Origin: CAZCZU01 sp964503475
GTDB lineage: Bacteria > Pseudomonadota > Zetaproteobacteria > Mariprofundales > Mariprofundaceae
Direction of reading: 5' to 3'
NCBI GenBank assembly: GCA_964503475.1
Contig: CAZCZU010000003.1
Span: 1-64,000 of the forward strand
Length of the DNA stretch: 64,000 nt
The translations under genes and the position numbers were made by a program. Position 1 is the stretch's first letter, and each line of letters starts with the position of its first letter. Under the pieces are notes generated by a model that saw nothing but the letters and a program-made list of their open reading frames with translations, was not told the origin of the DNA and made no database searches. Below are positions 47,890-56,627 of this stretch, one piece after another.

Positions 47890-48764
47890 GCGTCGGCCGG
47901 CTGGATCGGAATCAGGTGATCACGGTGTTCGAAGCCTGCCTCCTTGTACCATGCCTGGCCGTAGAGTGCTTCAAAGGTGGCACGTACCCGTCCGTCCTGC
48001 ATGCGGAAATGGGTGCTGTAGTGCGCATCGAGCTTACGCAGCAGGCTACGGCCGTAGAGGCCGCCGGGGCGGCCACGGATGGCCGCCGAGGAGGCGCCGA
48101 TCCCCTTCAGTTCGCGCACCAGTGCCATCGTGTCCGGGTAGGTGAGGGTGAAGAGATCACAGTCGGTGACGGGCAGTTCCAGCGGTAGTTTCATCAGTGC
48201 ATCGCCCAGTGCCGTCACATCGGGGAACGGGAGAACCAGGCCCGCCTGCTCCTGCTTGATCTCGCTCAGCGACTGGCGCAGTTCGGTCAGCGTACGGCGC
48301 CCGAAGGTGGAGAAGAGCATCAGGCCGCCCGGTGCCAGCACCCGGCGCATTTCGCGCATCATCTGTTGCGGGTCGGGCAACCACTGCATGGCCAGGTTGG
48401 AGGTGACCAGGTCGAAGCTACCGTCGCGGAAAGGAAGGTGCCCGCCATCGGCCGTGATGTGATGGCGCTTGCCATGCCAGGGCAGGCGCATGGCGTGGCG
48501 CTCGCGCGTGCAGAGCACCATCTGTTCGGAGATATCGGCAGCCGTAATCTCGGCCTTTTTGAACTTGCCGGCCAGAAGGCGGGTGAAGTAACCGGTACCG
48601 CAGCCGATATCGAGGATGCGCTTCGGTGCGATTTTGGTGAATTCCAGGTGTTGAAGCAGGCGATCGGCAATCTCGCGCTGCAGTTCGGCATGTTCGTCGT
48701 AGCTATCTCTGGCGCCGCCGAAGGCGCGCCTTACCTGCCGTGTACTGATATGTTCTGACACCAT
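47886..48764 (-). CDS. bioC: Malonyl-ACP O-methyltransferase BioC
   Basis: 292 residues. VRRAFGGARDSYDEHAELQREIA at the N terminus is typical of BioC, followed by the SAM-binding ILDIGCGTGYFTRLL and FDLVTSNLAMQWLPD. It methylates malonyl-ACP so that fatty-acid synthesis can build the pimelate moiety. The start at 48764, with TGGAGG upstream, lies inside the bioH 3' end (34-base overlap); a longer frame to 48869 would overlap more and is not supported. Confidence 0.96.
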   Translation of the reverse strand: MVSEHISTRQVRRAFGGARDSYDEHAELQREIADRLLQHLEFTKIAPKRILDIGCGTGYFTRLLAGKFKKAEITAADISEQMVLCTRERHAMRLPWHGKRHHITADGGHLPFRDGSFDLVTSNLAMQWLPDPQQMMREMRRVLAPGGLMLFSTFGRRTLTELRQSLSEIKQEQAGLVLPFPDVTALGDALMKLPLELPVTDCDLFTLTYPDTMALVRELKGIGASSAAIRGRPGGLYGRSLLRKLDAHYSTHFRMQDGRVRATFEALYGQAWYKEAGFEHRDHLIPIQPADA

Positions 48765-49471
48765 GCCTCCAGAATATGTTGAAAGGATTCGGGCTGCGAC
48801 AGGAAAGGAGCATGTCCGCAGCGCTCGAAGCGGTGCAGCGTTGCATTGGGCAACGTGCGTGCCAGCCACTCCCCGGCCCCGACAGGCACCACGGCGTCGT
48901 CGGAGCCATGCATGACCAGCGCGGGCTGATCGATTTCGGCTGCCCCTGCACGCAGATCAAGGGTAGCCAGCAGGGATAGTCCGGCCTCCAGGCCCGGCCG
49001 GGTCGGCGGATTGTCGCGATCGACCGCGGCGCGTGCAATGGTATTGAAGCTGTTACGTGGCAGTCCATCGCCGTGAAACATCAGGGCGAAGAAGCGGCTC
49101 ATGGTCCTGGCCGACTGGCTGGCAACCCCTTGGCCAAAGTTGTCGAGCAGGGACGGGGCACAGCCGTGCGGCCACCCCTCCGTGGCCGTGAAGCGGGGTG
49201 TGGTGGCGATCAGGGCCAGAGCCGCCACCTTTTCGGGATAGGTATGGGCCAGCTGCATGGCCAGCATGCCGCCCAGCGACCAGCCGACGAGCAGGCAGGG
49301 GCTTTCCGGCAGTTGTGCGGCCAGATGACCGATCCACTGCTCTGCTGCGATGTCGTCAGTACCGCCATGCCCCGGCAGGTCGAGGAAGGTGGCATCCGGC
49401 CAGCGGGCAGTCTGGTGGTGCCATGCCCGGGCCGACTGTCCCCAGCCGTGCAGGAATACCAGCGGCATCAT
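48731..49471 (-). CDS. bioH: Pimeloyl-ACP methyl ester carboxylesterase BioH
   Basis: 246-residue alpha/beta hydrolase. The oxyanion region is LVFLHGWGQSARAW, the nucleophile elbow is GWSLGGM with Ser near residue 82, the Asp is in HGSDDAVVP and the catalytic His in RCGHAPFLSQPE. It cleaves the methyl ester from pimeloyl-ACP after BioC-dependent elongation. Its start (ATGATG) overlaps the bioF stop. Confidence 0.95.
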   Translation of the reverse strand: MMPLVFLHGWGQSARAWHHQTARWPDATFLDLPGHGGTDDIAAEQWIGHLAAQLPESPCLLVGWSLGGMLAMQLAHTYPEKVAALALIATTPRFTATEGWPHGCAPSLLDNFGQGVASQSARTMSRFFALMFHGDGLPRNSFNTIARAAVDRDNPPTRPGLEAGLSLLATLDLRAGAAEIDQPALVMHGSDDAVVPVGAGEWLARTLPNATLHRFERCGHAPFLSQPESFQHILEAWCQNISVHGR

Positions 49472-50622
49472 GGCAGTTGCCTCAGGGTATCAATAAGGGC
49501 ACGAATCTGTGCCTCCGTATGGGTGGCGGTGAGGGTGATACGCAGGCGTGCACTTCCCTCGGGGACGGTCGGCGGACGGATGGCCGGTACGAAAAAGCCG
49601 GCATCCTGCAGCTGCTGCTGTGCGGCAAGGGCGGCCTCATCGCTGCCCAGCAGCAGCGGTTGAATGGCCGTTTCGGATGCCATCAGTGCCAGTCCTGCAG
49701 CCTCACGGCGAAATTGTGCGATGTTGCCCTGCAGTCGATGCACGAGCGTGCCTTCGTGGATCAGGCGCAGCGATTCAAGCATGGCCAGGGGCAGGGCGGC
49801 CGGCAGGGCGGTGGAGTAGATCAGGGTGCGCATGCGCTGGCGCAGCCCCTCGATCAGCTCGTGTGTACCGAGGATGAAGGCGCCGTAGCCGCCGAAGGCC
49901 TTGCCGAAAGTGCCGACCTCGATCAGGCGGGGGTGGCCGGCGATGCCGGCGACTGCACTCAGACCACGGCCGTCCGGGCCAAGGCTGCCGATGCCGTGCG
50001 CATCGTCGATCAGAAGCAGGGCGTCCTGTGACTCGGCCAGCGCCAGCAGGGTGGAAAGGTCGGCGCAGTCGCCATCCATGCTGAAGACACCATCGCTGAC
50101 GATAATGCGGCGCGCCGCTGTGTGGCGGGAGAGTAGCGCCTGCAGGTCATCGGTGTCGTTGTGGCGGTAGCGATGCACGCGGGCACCGGCCAGGCGGGCG
50201 CCGTCGATCAGCGAGGCGTGGTTGAGGCGGTCGGTGAACAGGTGGGTGTGGCGATCGGCCAGGGTCTGCAACAGCCCGATGTTGGTTAGCATGCCGGAGC
50301 CGACCAGCAGGCAGGCTTCATAGCCCTTCCACTCCGCCAGCGCCTGCTCGAGCCGATGCAGGGCAGGATGGTCGCCCGAGATCAGGCGTGAAGCGCCGCT
50401 GCCGAGCCCCTCGCTCTCGATCGCCCGGATGGCGGCCCGGCATACGTCCGGATGGCTGCGCAGGCCGAGGTAGTCGTTGGAGGCAAAGTTGAGCAGTTGC
50501 CGCCCACCCATTTCAATGCGCATGCCGTCCTGACGCGAGCCGCGCAGGGTGCGGCGTCGCGATTCAGGAATGGGGTCGAACCAATTGCGGCTGTCGGACA
50601 TGTTCGGCATGCTGATGGGCAT
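49468..50622 (-). CDS. bioF: 8-Amino-7-oxononanoate synthase BioF
   Basis: 384-residue PLP enzyme. Conserved blocks are NFASNDYLGLRSHP, the GSGASRLISGDHPALHRLE motif, DDAHGIGSLG and the PLP-Lys site TFGKAFGGYGAF. It joins pimeloyl-ACP and alanine. AGAGGGA lies just before ATG 50622; other Met codons at 50610 and 50601 are possible. Its start region overlaps that of the divergent comF gene, so promoter elements of each gene must lie inside the other. Confidence 0.96.
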   Translation of the reverse strand: MPISMPNMSDSRNWFDPIPESRRRTLRGSRQDGMRIEMGGRQLLNFASNDYLGLRSHPDVCRAAIRAIESEGLGSGASRLISGDHPALHRLEQALAEWKGYEACLLVGSGMLTNIGLLQTLADRHTHLFTDRLNHASLIDGARLAGARVHRYRHNDTDDLQALLSRHTAARRIIVSDGVFSMDGDCADLSTLLALAESQDALLLIDDAHGIGSLGPDGRGLSAVAGIAGHPRLIEVGTFGKAFGGYGAFILGTHELIEGLRQRMRTLIYSTALPAALPLAMLESLRLIHEGTLVHRLQGNIAQFRREAAGLALMASETAIQPLLLGSDEAALAAQQQLQDAGFFVPAIRPPTVPEGSARLRITLTATHTEAQIRALIDTLRQLP

Positions 50623-51361
50623 GGTCCCTCTGTCAACCAAAGCCGCGGCCTGGGTGAACAAGGCCCGTTGCCAGCTCTTTCCGGCCGCATGCCTCTTTTG
50701 CCGGGCGCCGCTTACCGATGCCGATGGCTGTTGTCCGGCATGCCTGGCCGGAATTCGGCCCCATACCCGGTCTGCCTGTGGCCTGTGCGGGGTGGCGATG
50801 CCCGAGAGCCTGGCCCCCGGTCCGTGCGGCCGCTGTCTGCGCCGGCCGCCGGCCCAGGTGGCGACACACAGCCTCTATCGTTATCGCGATGGCGTGCGCG
50901 ATGCGCTGCTGGCCTGGAAGCTGCAGGGGGATGATGCCGGCCTGCACTGGCTGTTGCAGGCTTCAGCAGTACGTATTCGGGAACTGGTCGGGCCGGATGA
51001 TCTGCTGTTGCCCGTGCCGATGCCGCGCGCACGTATGCGCAAGGCCGGCCAGCACCATGCAGCCGATCTCTGTCGCCAGATGGCTGTGATCGCCGGCTGC
51101 GACTGGGATTGGCGTATCCTGCGGCGACGAGGAGAGCAGCCGCGCCAGTCGGAGCTCTCGGGTGCGGCCAGGATGCGCAACCTGCGTCGTGCCTTTATCT
51201 CCGATATGTCCCGTTGGCCGGGTGATCGGAAGGGGCGCCTGTGGCTGGTGGACGATATCATCACCACCGGAGCCACCGTCCACCACGCTGCCCGGGCCCT
51301 GAAGCCGCTGGCAATGCCCGTACAGGTCCTGTCGTTGGCACGCACCCCGCCGAAAGGTTAG
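50621..51361 (+). CDS. comF: ComF-family phosphoribosyltransferase-like protein
   Basis: About 246 residues. An N-terminal Cys-rich zinc site (CLFC, CCPAC, CGLC, CGRC) is followed by the PRTase-like domain: LLPVPMPRARMRKAGQHHA, then LVDDIITTGATVHHAARAL, the PRPP-loop motif. Family members act in DNA uptake during natural transformation or in related DNA metabolism (GntX). The start is uncertain: several Met codons at 50600-50621 and a GTG at 50654 lack strong ribosome sites. It is divergent from and overlapping bioF at the very start. Confidence 0.9.
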   Translation: MVPLSTKAAAWVNKARCQLFPAACLFCRAPLTDADGCCPACLAGIRPHTRSACGLCGVAMPESLAPGPCGRCLRRPPAQVATHSLYRYRDGVRDALLAWKLQGDDAGLHWLLQASAVRIRELVGPDDLLLPVPMPRARMRKAGQHHAADLCRQMAVIAGCDWDWRILRRRGEQPRQSELSGAARMRNLRRAFISDMSRWPGDRKGRLWLVDDIITTGATVHHAARALKPLAMPVQVLSLARTPPKG

Positions 51362-51370
51362 CATCGGGCC

Positions 51371-51628
51371 ATGGCAAAGATTGAAATCTACTCGGGCGGA
51401 TACTGCCCCTACTGCACCCGTGCCAAGGCACTGCTGAACAAGCGCGAGCTGCCTTTCACCGAATATGATGTGGTGAAACACCCGGAAAAGCGCGATGAGA
51501 TGGCAGAACGCGCGCCGGGAGCCCGCACCATTCCGCAGATCTTCATTAATGACCGTCATGTCGGTGGCTGCGATGAGCTCTATGCCCTGGATCGGGCCGG
51601 CAAACTGGACGAGTGGCTCAAGGATTGA
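51371..51628 (+). CDS. grxC: Glutaredoxin 3
   Basis: 85 residues with the dithiol active site CPYC near residue 12, the cis-Pro in TIPQIFIND and the GGCDELYAL glutathione-binding end. It reduces protein and mixed disulfides with glutathione in the cytoplasm. It lies between comF (9 bases) and a carbonic anhydrase gene (9 bases), likely one transcript. Confidence 0.96.
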   Translation: MAKIEIYSGGYCPYCTRAKALLNKRELPFTEYDVVKHPEKRDEMAERAPGARTIPQIFINDRHVGGCDELYALDRAGKLDEWLKD

Positions 51629-51637
51629 GGTAACAAT

Positions 51638-52285
51638 ATGGATCCGGATCATCTGCTTGCGAACAACAAGGCCTGGGCCGAAAAGATGGTCCGTAACGAT
51701 CCGGAGTTCTTCGAACGACTCTCACAGCAGAAAAATCCGCGTTACCTGTGGATCGGCTGCTCCGACAGCCGGGTGCCGGCCAATGAGATCATCGGGGTCG
51801 ATCCCGGTGTTGTCTTCGTGCATCGCAATGTCGCCAACCAGGTCAACCATACCGATCTGAACTGTCTCTCCGCGGTGCAGTTCGCCGTCGATGTGCTGGG
51901 CGTTGAGCACATCATCGTCACCGGCCATTACGATTGTGCCGGCGTGCGCGCGGCGATGGAGAGCCAGCATTTCGGCATCGTCGACAACTGGATTCGCGGC
52001 ATCCGCGATACCTATATGCATCATGTCGACAAGTTCGAGCATATTGATGAGCGCAAGCGTCTCGACCTGCTCTGCGAGCTCAATGTGCGCCGCCAGGTGG
52101 AGAACCTCAGCCACACCCGCGTAGTGCAGAATGCCTGGGGGCGCGGCCAGAACCTGGCCGTGCACGGATGGGTCTATCGCCTGAAAGATGGCCGGCTGCG
52201 CGACCTGGAAGTGACCAAAAGCAGCGCCGCCGATGTCGAGCCGATCTATCGTATCGGTGAAGGGCTGGCCGCCGGCGGCGAATAA
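51638..52285 (+). CDS. can: Beta-class carbonic anhydrase
   Basis: 215 residues. The zinc ligands and Asp-Arg dyad are in IGCSDSRVPAN near residue 41, and the second ligand pair in VTGHYDCAGVRAAM near 98-101. It interconverts CO2 and bicarbonate, supplying bicarbonate-dependent carboxylases. GAGGTAAC precedes the start. Confidence 0.97.
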   Translation: MDPDHLLANNKAWAEKMVRNDPEFFERLSQQKNPRYLWIGCSDSRVPANEIIGVDPGVVFVHRNVANQVNHTDLNCLSAVQFAVDVLGVEHIIVTGHYDCAGVRAAMESQHFGIVDNWIRGIRDTYMHHVDKFEHIDERKRLDLLCELNVRRQVENLSHTRVVQNAWGRGQNLAVHGWVYRLKDGRLRDLEVTKSSAADVEPIYRIGEGLAAGGE

Positions 52286-52324
52286 ACGCTTACATCAACG
52301 GCAAGTGTAACGCTCTATCCGTCG

Positions 52325-53101
52325 TCAATGACCGCCCAGGGCCAGGGCAATGCGGCTCCAGGCCGCATAATCGAGCTGCTCGGGACGTTTGCCCGGATCG
52401 ATATCGATGGCGCGCAGCGCATCCGCATCCAGTTTTCCCCTGAAGTTGTTGGCGATCGTCTTGCGACGGTGGGCGAAGCCCTGACGCACGGCCGTCTGCA
52501 GGATGGCGTAATCGCAGGGTGGTGTCTCATGGTGCGGGGTCAGGGTGATGACGGCCGAATGCACCTTCGGCGGCGGGGCAAAGGCGCCCGGTGGCAGGGT
52601 GAGCAGCCGTTTGGGGCGGTAGTGGTGGCGTGCCAGTACGGAGAGGCCGCCGTAGGTCTTGCTGCCCGGATCGGCGACTATGCGCTCGGCCACTTCGCGC
52701 TGGTACATCAGCACCATGCCGCCGGAGAGCGGGATGCCGGCGAGCAGTGCGGTCAGCGGGCCGCTGATGTTGTAGGGCAGGTTGCCGGCGATCCATTCGG
52801 GCTGGCATGCGCCTACGGCCGCTTCCAGCTGCTGCATCACATCGCCGTGCACGACCGCCAGCTTGCCGTGTGAGGCTTCGGCCTCTTCCTGCCAGGCATG
52901 GGCAAAGCGGTCATCCTTCTCGATGACGGTGAGATGGCTGACGCGTTCCAGCAGGGCACGGGTAATCGCCCCCGGTCCGGGGCCGATCTCGATCGCGCTC
53001 GCCCCCTCGGGAATGGCGCCCGCAATGCGCCGGATCGCCTGCTGATCGCGCAGAAAATGCTGGCCCAGGGCCTTCTTGGCATGCTTGTCCTGACTCGACA
53101 T
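52325..53101 (-). CDS. rsmA: 16S rRNA dimethyladenosine transferase RsmA (KsgA)
   Basis: 258 residues. KKALGQHFLRDQQAIRRI opens the protein; the SAM site is IEIGPGPGAITRALL and the catalytic motif NLPYNISGPL near residue 106. It dimethylates two adjacent adenines near the 3' end of 16S rRNA during 30S maturation. ATG 53101 is chosen over TTG 53110. It is convergent with can (39-base spacer, no terminator seen) and divergent from tpiA. Confidence 0.97.
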   Translation of the reverse strand: MSSQDKHAKKALGQHFLRDQQAIRRIAGAIPEGASAIEIGPGPGAITRALLERVSHLTVIEKDDRFAHAWQEEAEASHGKLAVVHGDVMQQLEAAVGACQPEWIAGNLPYNISGPLTALLAGIPLSGGMVLMYQREVAERIVADPGSKTYGGLSVLARHHYRPKRLLTLPPGAFAPPPKVHSAVITLTPHHETPPCDYAILQTAVRQGFAHRRKTIANNFRGKLDADALRAIDIDPGKRPEQLDYAAWSRIALALGGH

Positions 53102-53206
53102 GGAGGGCAAGGTTAGCGGTCATGTCGCGATTGGCGAGTTATTCCTTGCTATGTGCGTATGTTTTTCTAAACTTCGCGCCCCGTTTCAGCGCTTAAGGAG
53201 GAGAAG

Positions 53207-53956
53207 TTGACTGGTTCACCACGTTGTCTGATTGCAGGAAACTGGAAGATGAACGGTACGCTGCCCGAAGCGCTGGAGTTCGTGGACGGTTTGGGCGATA
53301 ACCCGAATCCGGCTGCGGTGGAGACGGCCCTGATGCCGCCGTTCACGCTGTTGCACCCGCTGTACGAGAAGCTGAGTGGCAAGGGCGTGCGACTGGGCGC
53401 ACAGAATGTCTACTACGAGCCGAAAGGTGCCTTCACCGGCTCGATCTCGCCGCTGATGCTGCGCGATGCCGGCTGTCACTATGTGATTCTCGGCCACTCC
53501 GAACGCCGCGACATCATGGGTGAGAGCAACGAGCTGCTGCGCAAGAAGCTCAATGCCGCCTGGGAGGCAGGCCTTGAGCCGATCTTCTGTATCGGTGAGC
53601 ACCTGGAAGAGCGCGAGTCGGGCAAGACCAACGAGGTGCTGAAGGCGCAGCTGGCCGTGCTCGAGGGCGTGGCTGCCAATGCGCCGCTGACCATCGCTTA
53701 CGAGCCGGTCTGGGCGATCGGTACCGGCAAGACGGCAACGCCGGAGCAGGTGACCGAAACACATGCATTCGTGCATGCGGAGCTTAAGCGTCTGGGTCAC
53801 GATTGCCGCGTGCTGTATGGCGGCAGTGTGAATCCGGGCAATGCCGAAGAGCTGCTGGCCTGCGAGGGTGTCGAAGGCGCACTGGTCGGTGGCGCCAGCC
53901 TGAAGGCCGAGTCCTTCATGCAGATTGTTGAAGCCGCCGCGAAAGTGGCTGGCTGA
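53207..53956 (+). CDS. tpiA: Triosephosphate isomerase
   Basis: 249 residues. The active site is complete: Asn and Lys in AGNWKMNG, His in GHSERRD near residue 97, Glu in YEPVWAIGTGKTA near 167, and the phosphate loop GGSVNPGN. The gene starts with TTG: a strong AAGGAG (53195-53200) lies 6 bases before it, and the first in-frame ATG falls inside the catalytic NWKMNG motif. It interconverts DHAP and glyceraldehyde-3-phosphate. It is followed by secG and tRNA-Leu, a common order. Confidence 0.97.
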   Translation: MTGSPRCLIAGNWKMNGTLPEALEFVDGLGDNPNPAAVETALMPPFTLLHPLYEKLSGKGVRLGAQNVYYEPKGAFTGSISPLMLRDAGCHYVILGHSERRDIMGESNELLRKKLNAAWEAGLEPIFCIGEHLEERESGKTNEVLKAQLAVLEGVAANAPLTIAYEPVWAIGTGKTATPEQVTETHAFVHAELKRLGHDCRVLYGGSVNPGNAEELLACEGVEGALVGGASLKAESFMQIVEAAAKVAG

Positions 53957-53970
53957 GGAGTACGGGAATC

Positions 53971-54336
53971 ATGACGACGATTCTGGTGATCGTTCATATT
54001 ACGGTGGCGCTGATTCTGATCGGTGTGGTGCTGATCCAGCGTGGCCAGGGTGCCGACATGGGTGCATCATTCGGCGGCGGCGGCGCACAGACCCTGTTCG
54101 GCAGCCGCGGTTCGGGCTCGTTCCTGGGCAAGCTGACCGGCGGACTGGCCGCGGTGTTCATGCTGACCAGCCTGTCGCTGGCGTTCTTTACGCAGCAGCA
54201 GACCGGTTCGGTGGTTGAGAAGAACCTGGCACAGCCGACCCAGCAGGAGGCACCGGCCTCCTCACAACAGCAGGGCGGGTTTGATCCAAACCAGCTGAAG
54301 GGTAATGGTTCCGACAAGCTGCCGGGAGCCGAGTAA
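53971..54336 (+). CDS. secG: Preprotein translocase subunit SecG
   Basis: 121 residues. Two membrane helices flank the conserved cytosolic loop: LVIVHITVALILIGVVLIQ, RGQGADMGASFGGGGAQTLFG, then FLGKLTGGLAAVFMLTSLSLAFF. A Gln/Pro-rich tail follows. It assists SecYE and SecA in protein export. Confidence 0.97.
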   Translation: MTTILVIVHITVALILIGVVLIQRGQGADMGASFGGGGAQTLFGSRGSGSFLGKLTGGLAAVFMLTSLSLAFFTQQQTGSVVEKNLAQPTQQEAPASSQQQGGFDPNQLKGNGSDKLPGAE

Positions 54337-54378
54337 GTACAAGTTATCGCGGACAGTGTGCTACCGCTGTCCGCCTAA

Positions 54379-54465
54379 GCCGGAGTGGTGAAATTGGTAG
54401 ACACGCCATCTTGAGGGGGTGGTGAGCTCACGCTCGTGCTGGTTCGAGTCCAGTCTCCGGCACCA
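54379..54465 (+). tRNA. tRNA-Leu (anticodon GAG)
   Basis: 87 bases including an encoded CCA end. The acceptor stem is GCCGGAG with CTCCGGC. The anticodon stem CCATC/GGTGG closes a TTGAGGG loop, so the anticodon is GAG. A long variable arm and GGTTCGAGTCC T-arm confirm a class II leucine tRNA. It lies 42 bases after secG. Confidence 0.97.
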
Positions 54466-54468
54466 ACA

Positions 54469-54503
54469 AGAAAGGGCGAGTGACTTAATGTCACTCGCCC
54501 TTT
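54469..54503 (+). terminator. Terminator of tRNA-Leu
   Basis: GAAAGGGCGAGTGAC-TTAAT-GTCACTCGCCCTTTC, a 15-bp perfect stem right after the tRNA. No long T-run follows, only CGCGTT, so termination may rely on the strong stem. Its 3' half is copied in the tandem array that follows. Confidence 0.75.
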
Positions 54504-54710
54504 CGCGTTAGTGGCTTCCAATAAAGCCCGGCGATGACTTAATGTCACTCGCCCTTTCGCGTTAGTGGTTCCCAAAAAGCCCGGGGAGTACTTAATGTCA
54601 CTCGCCCTTTCGCGTTAGTGATTCCCAAAAAGCCCGGGGAGTACTTAATGCCACTCCCCCTTTCGCGTTAGTGGTTCTCAAAAAGAAGTGGCGAGCGACT
54701 TAATCACACC
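54483..54710. repeat. 53-55 bp tandem repeat after tRNA-Leu
   Basis: Four copies plus a partial fifth, starting with ACTTAATG at 54483, 54537, 54590, 54643 and 54698. Each unit holds TGTCACTCGCCCTTTCGCGTTAG (varying slightly) and ends near AAAAGCCCGGGGAGT. The first unit is the 3' half of the tRNA terminator hairpin. No gene lies between the tRNA and the sugar kinase start (54466-54771). Confidence 0.92.
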
Positions 54711-54771
54711 CCGATACGGGTGTGATCTTCCTCGCTGTGCACCTGTTTCTATTTCATCTACCTTATCCCGC

Positions 54772-55659
54772 ATGCGCACCATCGATGTCCTCTGTGTCGG
54801 CCACGCGGCTTATGATGTTACCATGTCCGCCCACCATCATCCGGCGGCCAACGAAAAAATGCAGGCCGATGCCCTGCAGTGTTGCGGCGGCGGGCCCGCT
54901 GCCAATGCCGCTGTCTGTGTGGCCCGGCTGGGCGGCGCGTCTGCCTTTTGCGGCTACCTGGGCCATGACCTGTTCGGCGATGCGCATGTCGGCGAACTAA
55001 AAGCGGAGGGGGTGGATTGCTCGCTGCTGGTGCGCGGCACCCATCCTTCTCCGCTTTCGACCATCCTGGCCAAACCGGATGGCACCCGTTCGGTAGTCAA
55101 TTACAAGGGTGAGACCCCGTGGCTCGATCCCGATGCAGTCGTCATGGACGGCATCAGGCCACGTGTGCTGCTGCTCGACGGGCATGAGCCGAACCTGTCG
55201 CTGGAGCTGGTCGATTGGGCCGATGCGGAGGGGATTCCGACGCTGCTCGATGCGGGCTCCGTGCATGATGGCTCCCTGCGCCTGGCAAACAAGGTGACCT
55301 GCCTGGCAGCCTCGGAACGTTTCGCACGCGACTGGTGTGGCTGTGAAAATATGCAGCAGGCGGTCGTGAAACTGGGTGAGATTGCGCCACAGGCCATCAT
55401 TACGCTGGGCGAACAGGGACTGCTCTGGAGCCTTGATAGAGAAATCGGTTCCATGCCCGCTTTTGAGGTGGATGTGGTTGATTCAACCGGTGCCGGCGAT
55501 GCCTTTCATGGTGCCCTGGCACTGGCGATGGCGCGCGGCATGGAGTGGCAGGAGCGGCTGCGTTTTGCCTCGGCCGTCGGGGCGCTCACCTGTACCCGGC
55601 TGGGTGCACGTATGGCATTGCCGACAGCAGAAGAGCTGCAGGGACTGCTGGATAGCTAG
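54772..55659 (+). CDS. PfkB-family sugar kinase
   Basis: 295 residues of the ribokinase fold. An N-terminal substrate region reads CVGHAAYDVTM and GGGPAANAAVCVARLG. The catalytic signature DSTGAGDAFHGA is near residue 239, with the base Asp last. It phosphorylates a sugar or related compound with ATP; the substrate cannot be read from sequence. MRTIDV at 54772 was chosen over a frame start at 54688 inside the repeat array. Its ribosome site is weak. Its 3' end overlaps the convergent MipA gene by 4 bases. Confidence 0.9.
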   Translation: MRTIDVLCVGHAAYDVTMSAHHHPAANEKMQADALQCCGGGPAANAAVCVARLGGASAFCGYLGHDLFGDAHVGELKAEGVDCSLLVRGTHPSPLSTILAKPDGTRSVVNYKGETPWLDPDAVVMDGIRPRVLLLDGHEPNLSLELVDWADAEGIPTLLDAGSVHDGSLRLANKVTCLAASERFARDWCGCENMQQAVVKLGEIAPQAIITLGEQGLLWSLDREIGSMPAFEVDVVDSTGAGDAFHGALALAMARGMEWQERLRFASAVGALTCTRLGARMALPTAEELQGLLDS

Positions 55660-56504
55660 TCGTTGTCGGCCGGCATCATCCGGTCCGATTCCCAGATACT
55701 CCAGACCACGCCGAAGACAGCCGAGACATACCAGGGCTGCCTGACCAGCGGACTCTCCTTGATCACCCCCACCTTCATGTCGCGTACCCGGAGGGCGGTG
55801 AAGAAGGAGAGTTTGCGGCTGTAACGGTAGGTCATCGCGGCCCGCATGGTCAGCGAGTGCAGGCCTGCCTTCGACTGGTAGGCGGGGCGACTTGCGGTGA
55901 CATAGCGCGGCAACACCGTGTAGTAGGCATCGTGGTAGCGTTTGGAGCCGTAAAGCAGGCCGAGCTGAATGCGCATGTCCAGCTTGTTCGCCGCATCGAG
56001 ATTACGCATTTTGATCAGGATGTCCGGATCGGAGAGCCAGCCAAGGTAGCTGCCGCTGGTATCCATGACGGCACGGGCCGGCAGACGCAGTGTCCAGCTG
56101 ATATCGTCCTGACGGGCAAACTCCCAGTCGATCTTGGGGCCGAGCTGGCCGTTGAAGTGCAATCGGGGCATGCCGGCACGGGCACGGTTGTTGTTGCGCA
56201 CCGGCAGGCCGAAACCGAGGCTCAGGTTCAGCGCCAGCCCCTCCACGCCGAATAGCTTGCGATTGATGCCGTCACGATCGATGCGCAGGCGATTGCCACG
56301 GTAGATGAAGTAGGGGAAGACGGCCGGAAAGGTGTAGCGCTCATCGCTGCCCATGTATTGCGGCAGTGTGGCGATGCCGCCGCCGATGCCCAGCTCCCAC
56401 AGTGGCAGTTGATCAGGCTGCGCTTCATCGGCTGCATACGCAGGCAGGGCAGCTGTCAGCAAAATCATTAGCAGGGCGAAAATATGACGGGGGCGGAAAA
56501 ACAT
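55656..56504 (-). CDS. MipA/OmpV-family outer-membrane protein
   Basis: 282 residues. A signal peptide (to about residue 24, ending AYA) precedes a beta-barrel pattern: ELGIGGGIATLPQYMGSDERY, PYFIYRGNRLRIDRDGINRKLF and a final aromatic strand. MipA-type proteins scaffold murein hydrolases and synthases or act in the outer membrane more generally. ATG 56504, with CTGGAG upstream, is preferred to a longer frame to 56570. Confidence 0.9.
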   Translation of the reverse strand: MFFRPRHIFALLMILLTAALPAYAADEAQPDQLPLWELGIGGGIATLPQYMGSDERYTFPAVFPYFIYRGNRLRIDRDGINRKLFGVEGLALNLSLGFGLPVRNNNRARAGMPRLHFNGQLGPKIDWEFARQDDISWTLRLPARAVMDTSGSYLGWLSDPDILIKMRNLDAANKLDMRIQLGLLYGSKRYHDAYYTVLPRYVTASRPAYQSKAGLHSLTMRAAMTYRYSRKLSFFTALRVRDMKVGVIKESPLVRQPWYVSAVFGVVWSIWESDRMMPADND

Positions 56505-56627
56505 GCGAATCGGCTCCAGGATAATCTGAGAACGGCGAACCATAGCTTCGTCAGGCAGCATAATAACCATTCATGATGAAAAAGTTACGCATATCACCGA
56601 TCCATGCTCCCCGATAGCATGGGATAG

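Noticed and set aside
54379..54465. tRNA-Leu as integration site of a genomic island
   Set aside because: No integrase gene and no second copy of the tRNA 3' end appear downstream; ordinary chromosomal genes follow.
54375..54575. 66-codon minus-strand frame over tRNA-Leu and the tandem repeat
   Set aside because: It is the reverse translation of a tRNA gene and repeat units, a familiar false gene (WTRTSTS-type peptide).
54483..54710. CRISPR array after tRNA-Leu
   Set aside because: The units are contiguous near-identical repeats without unique spacers, and there are no cas genes. It is a tandem repeat.
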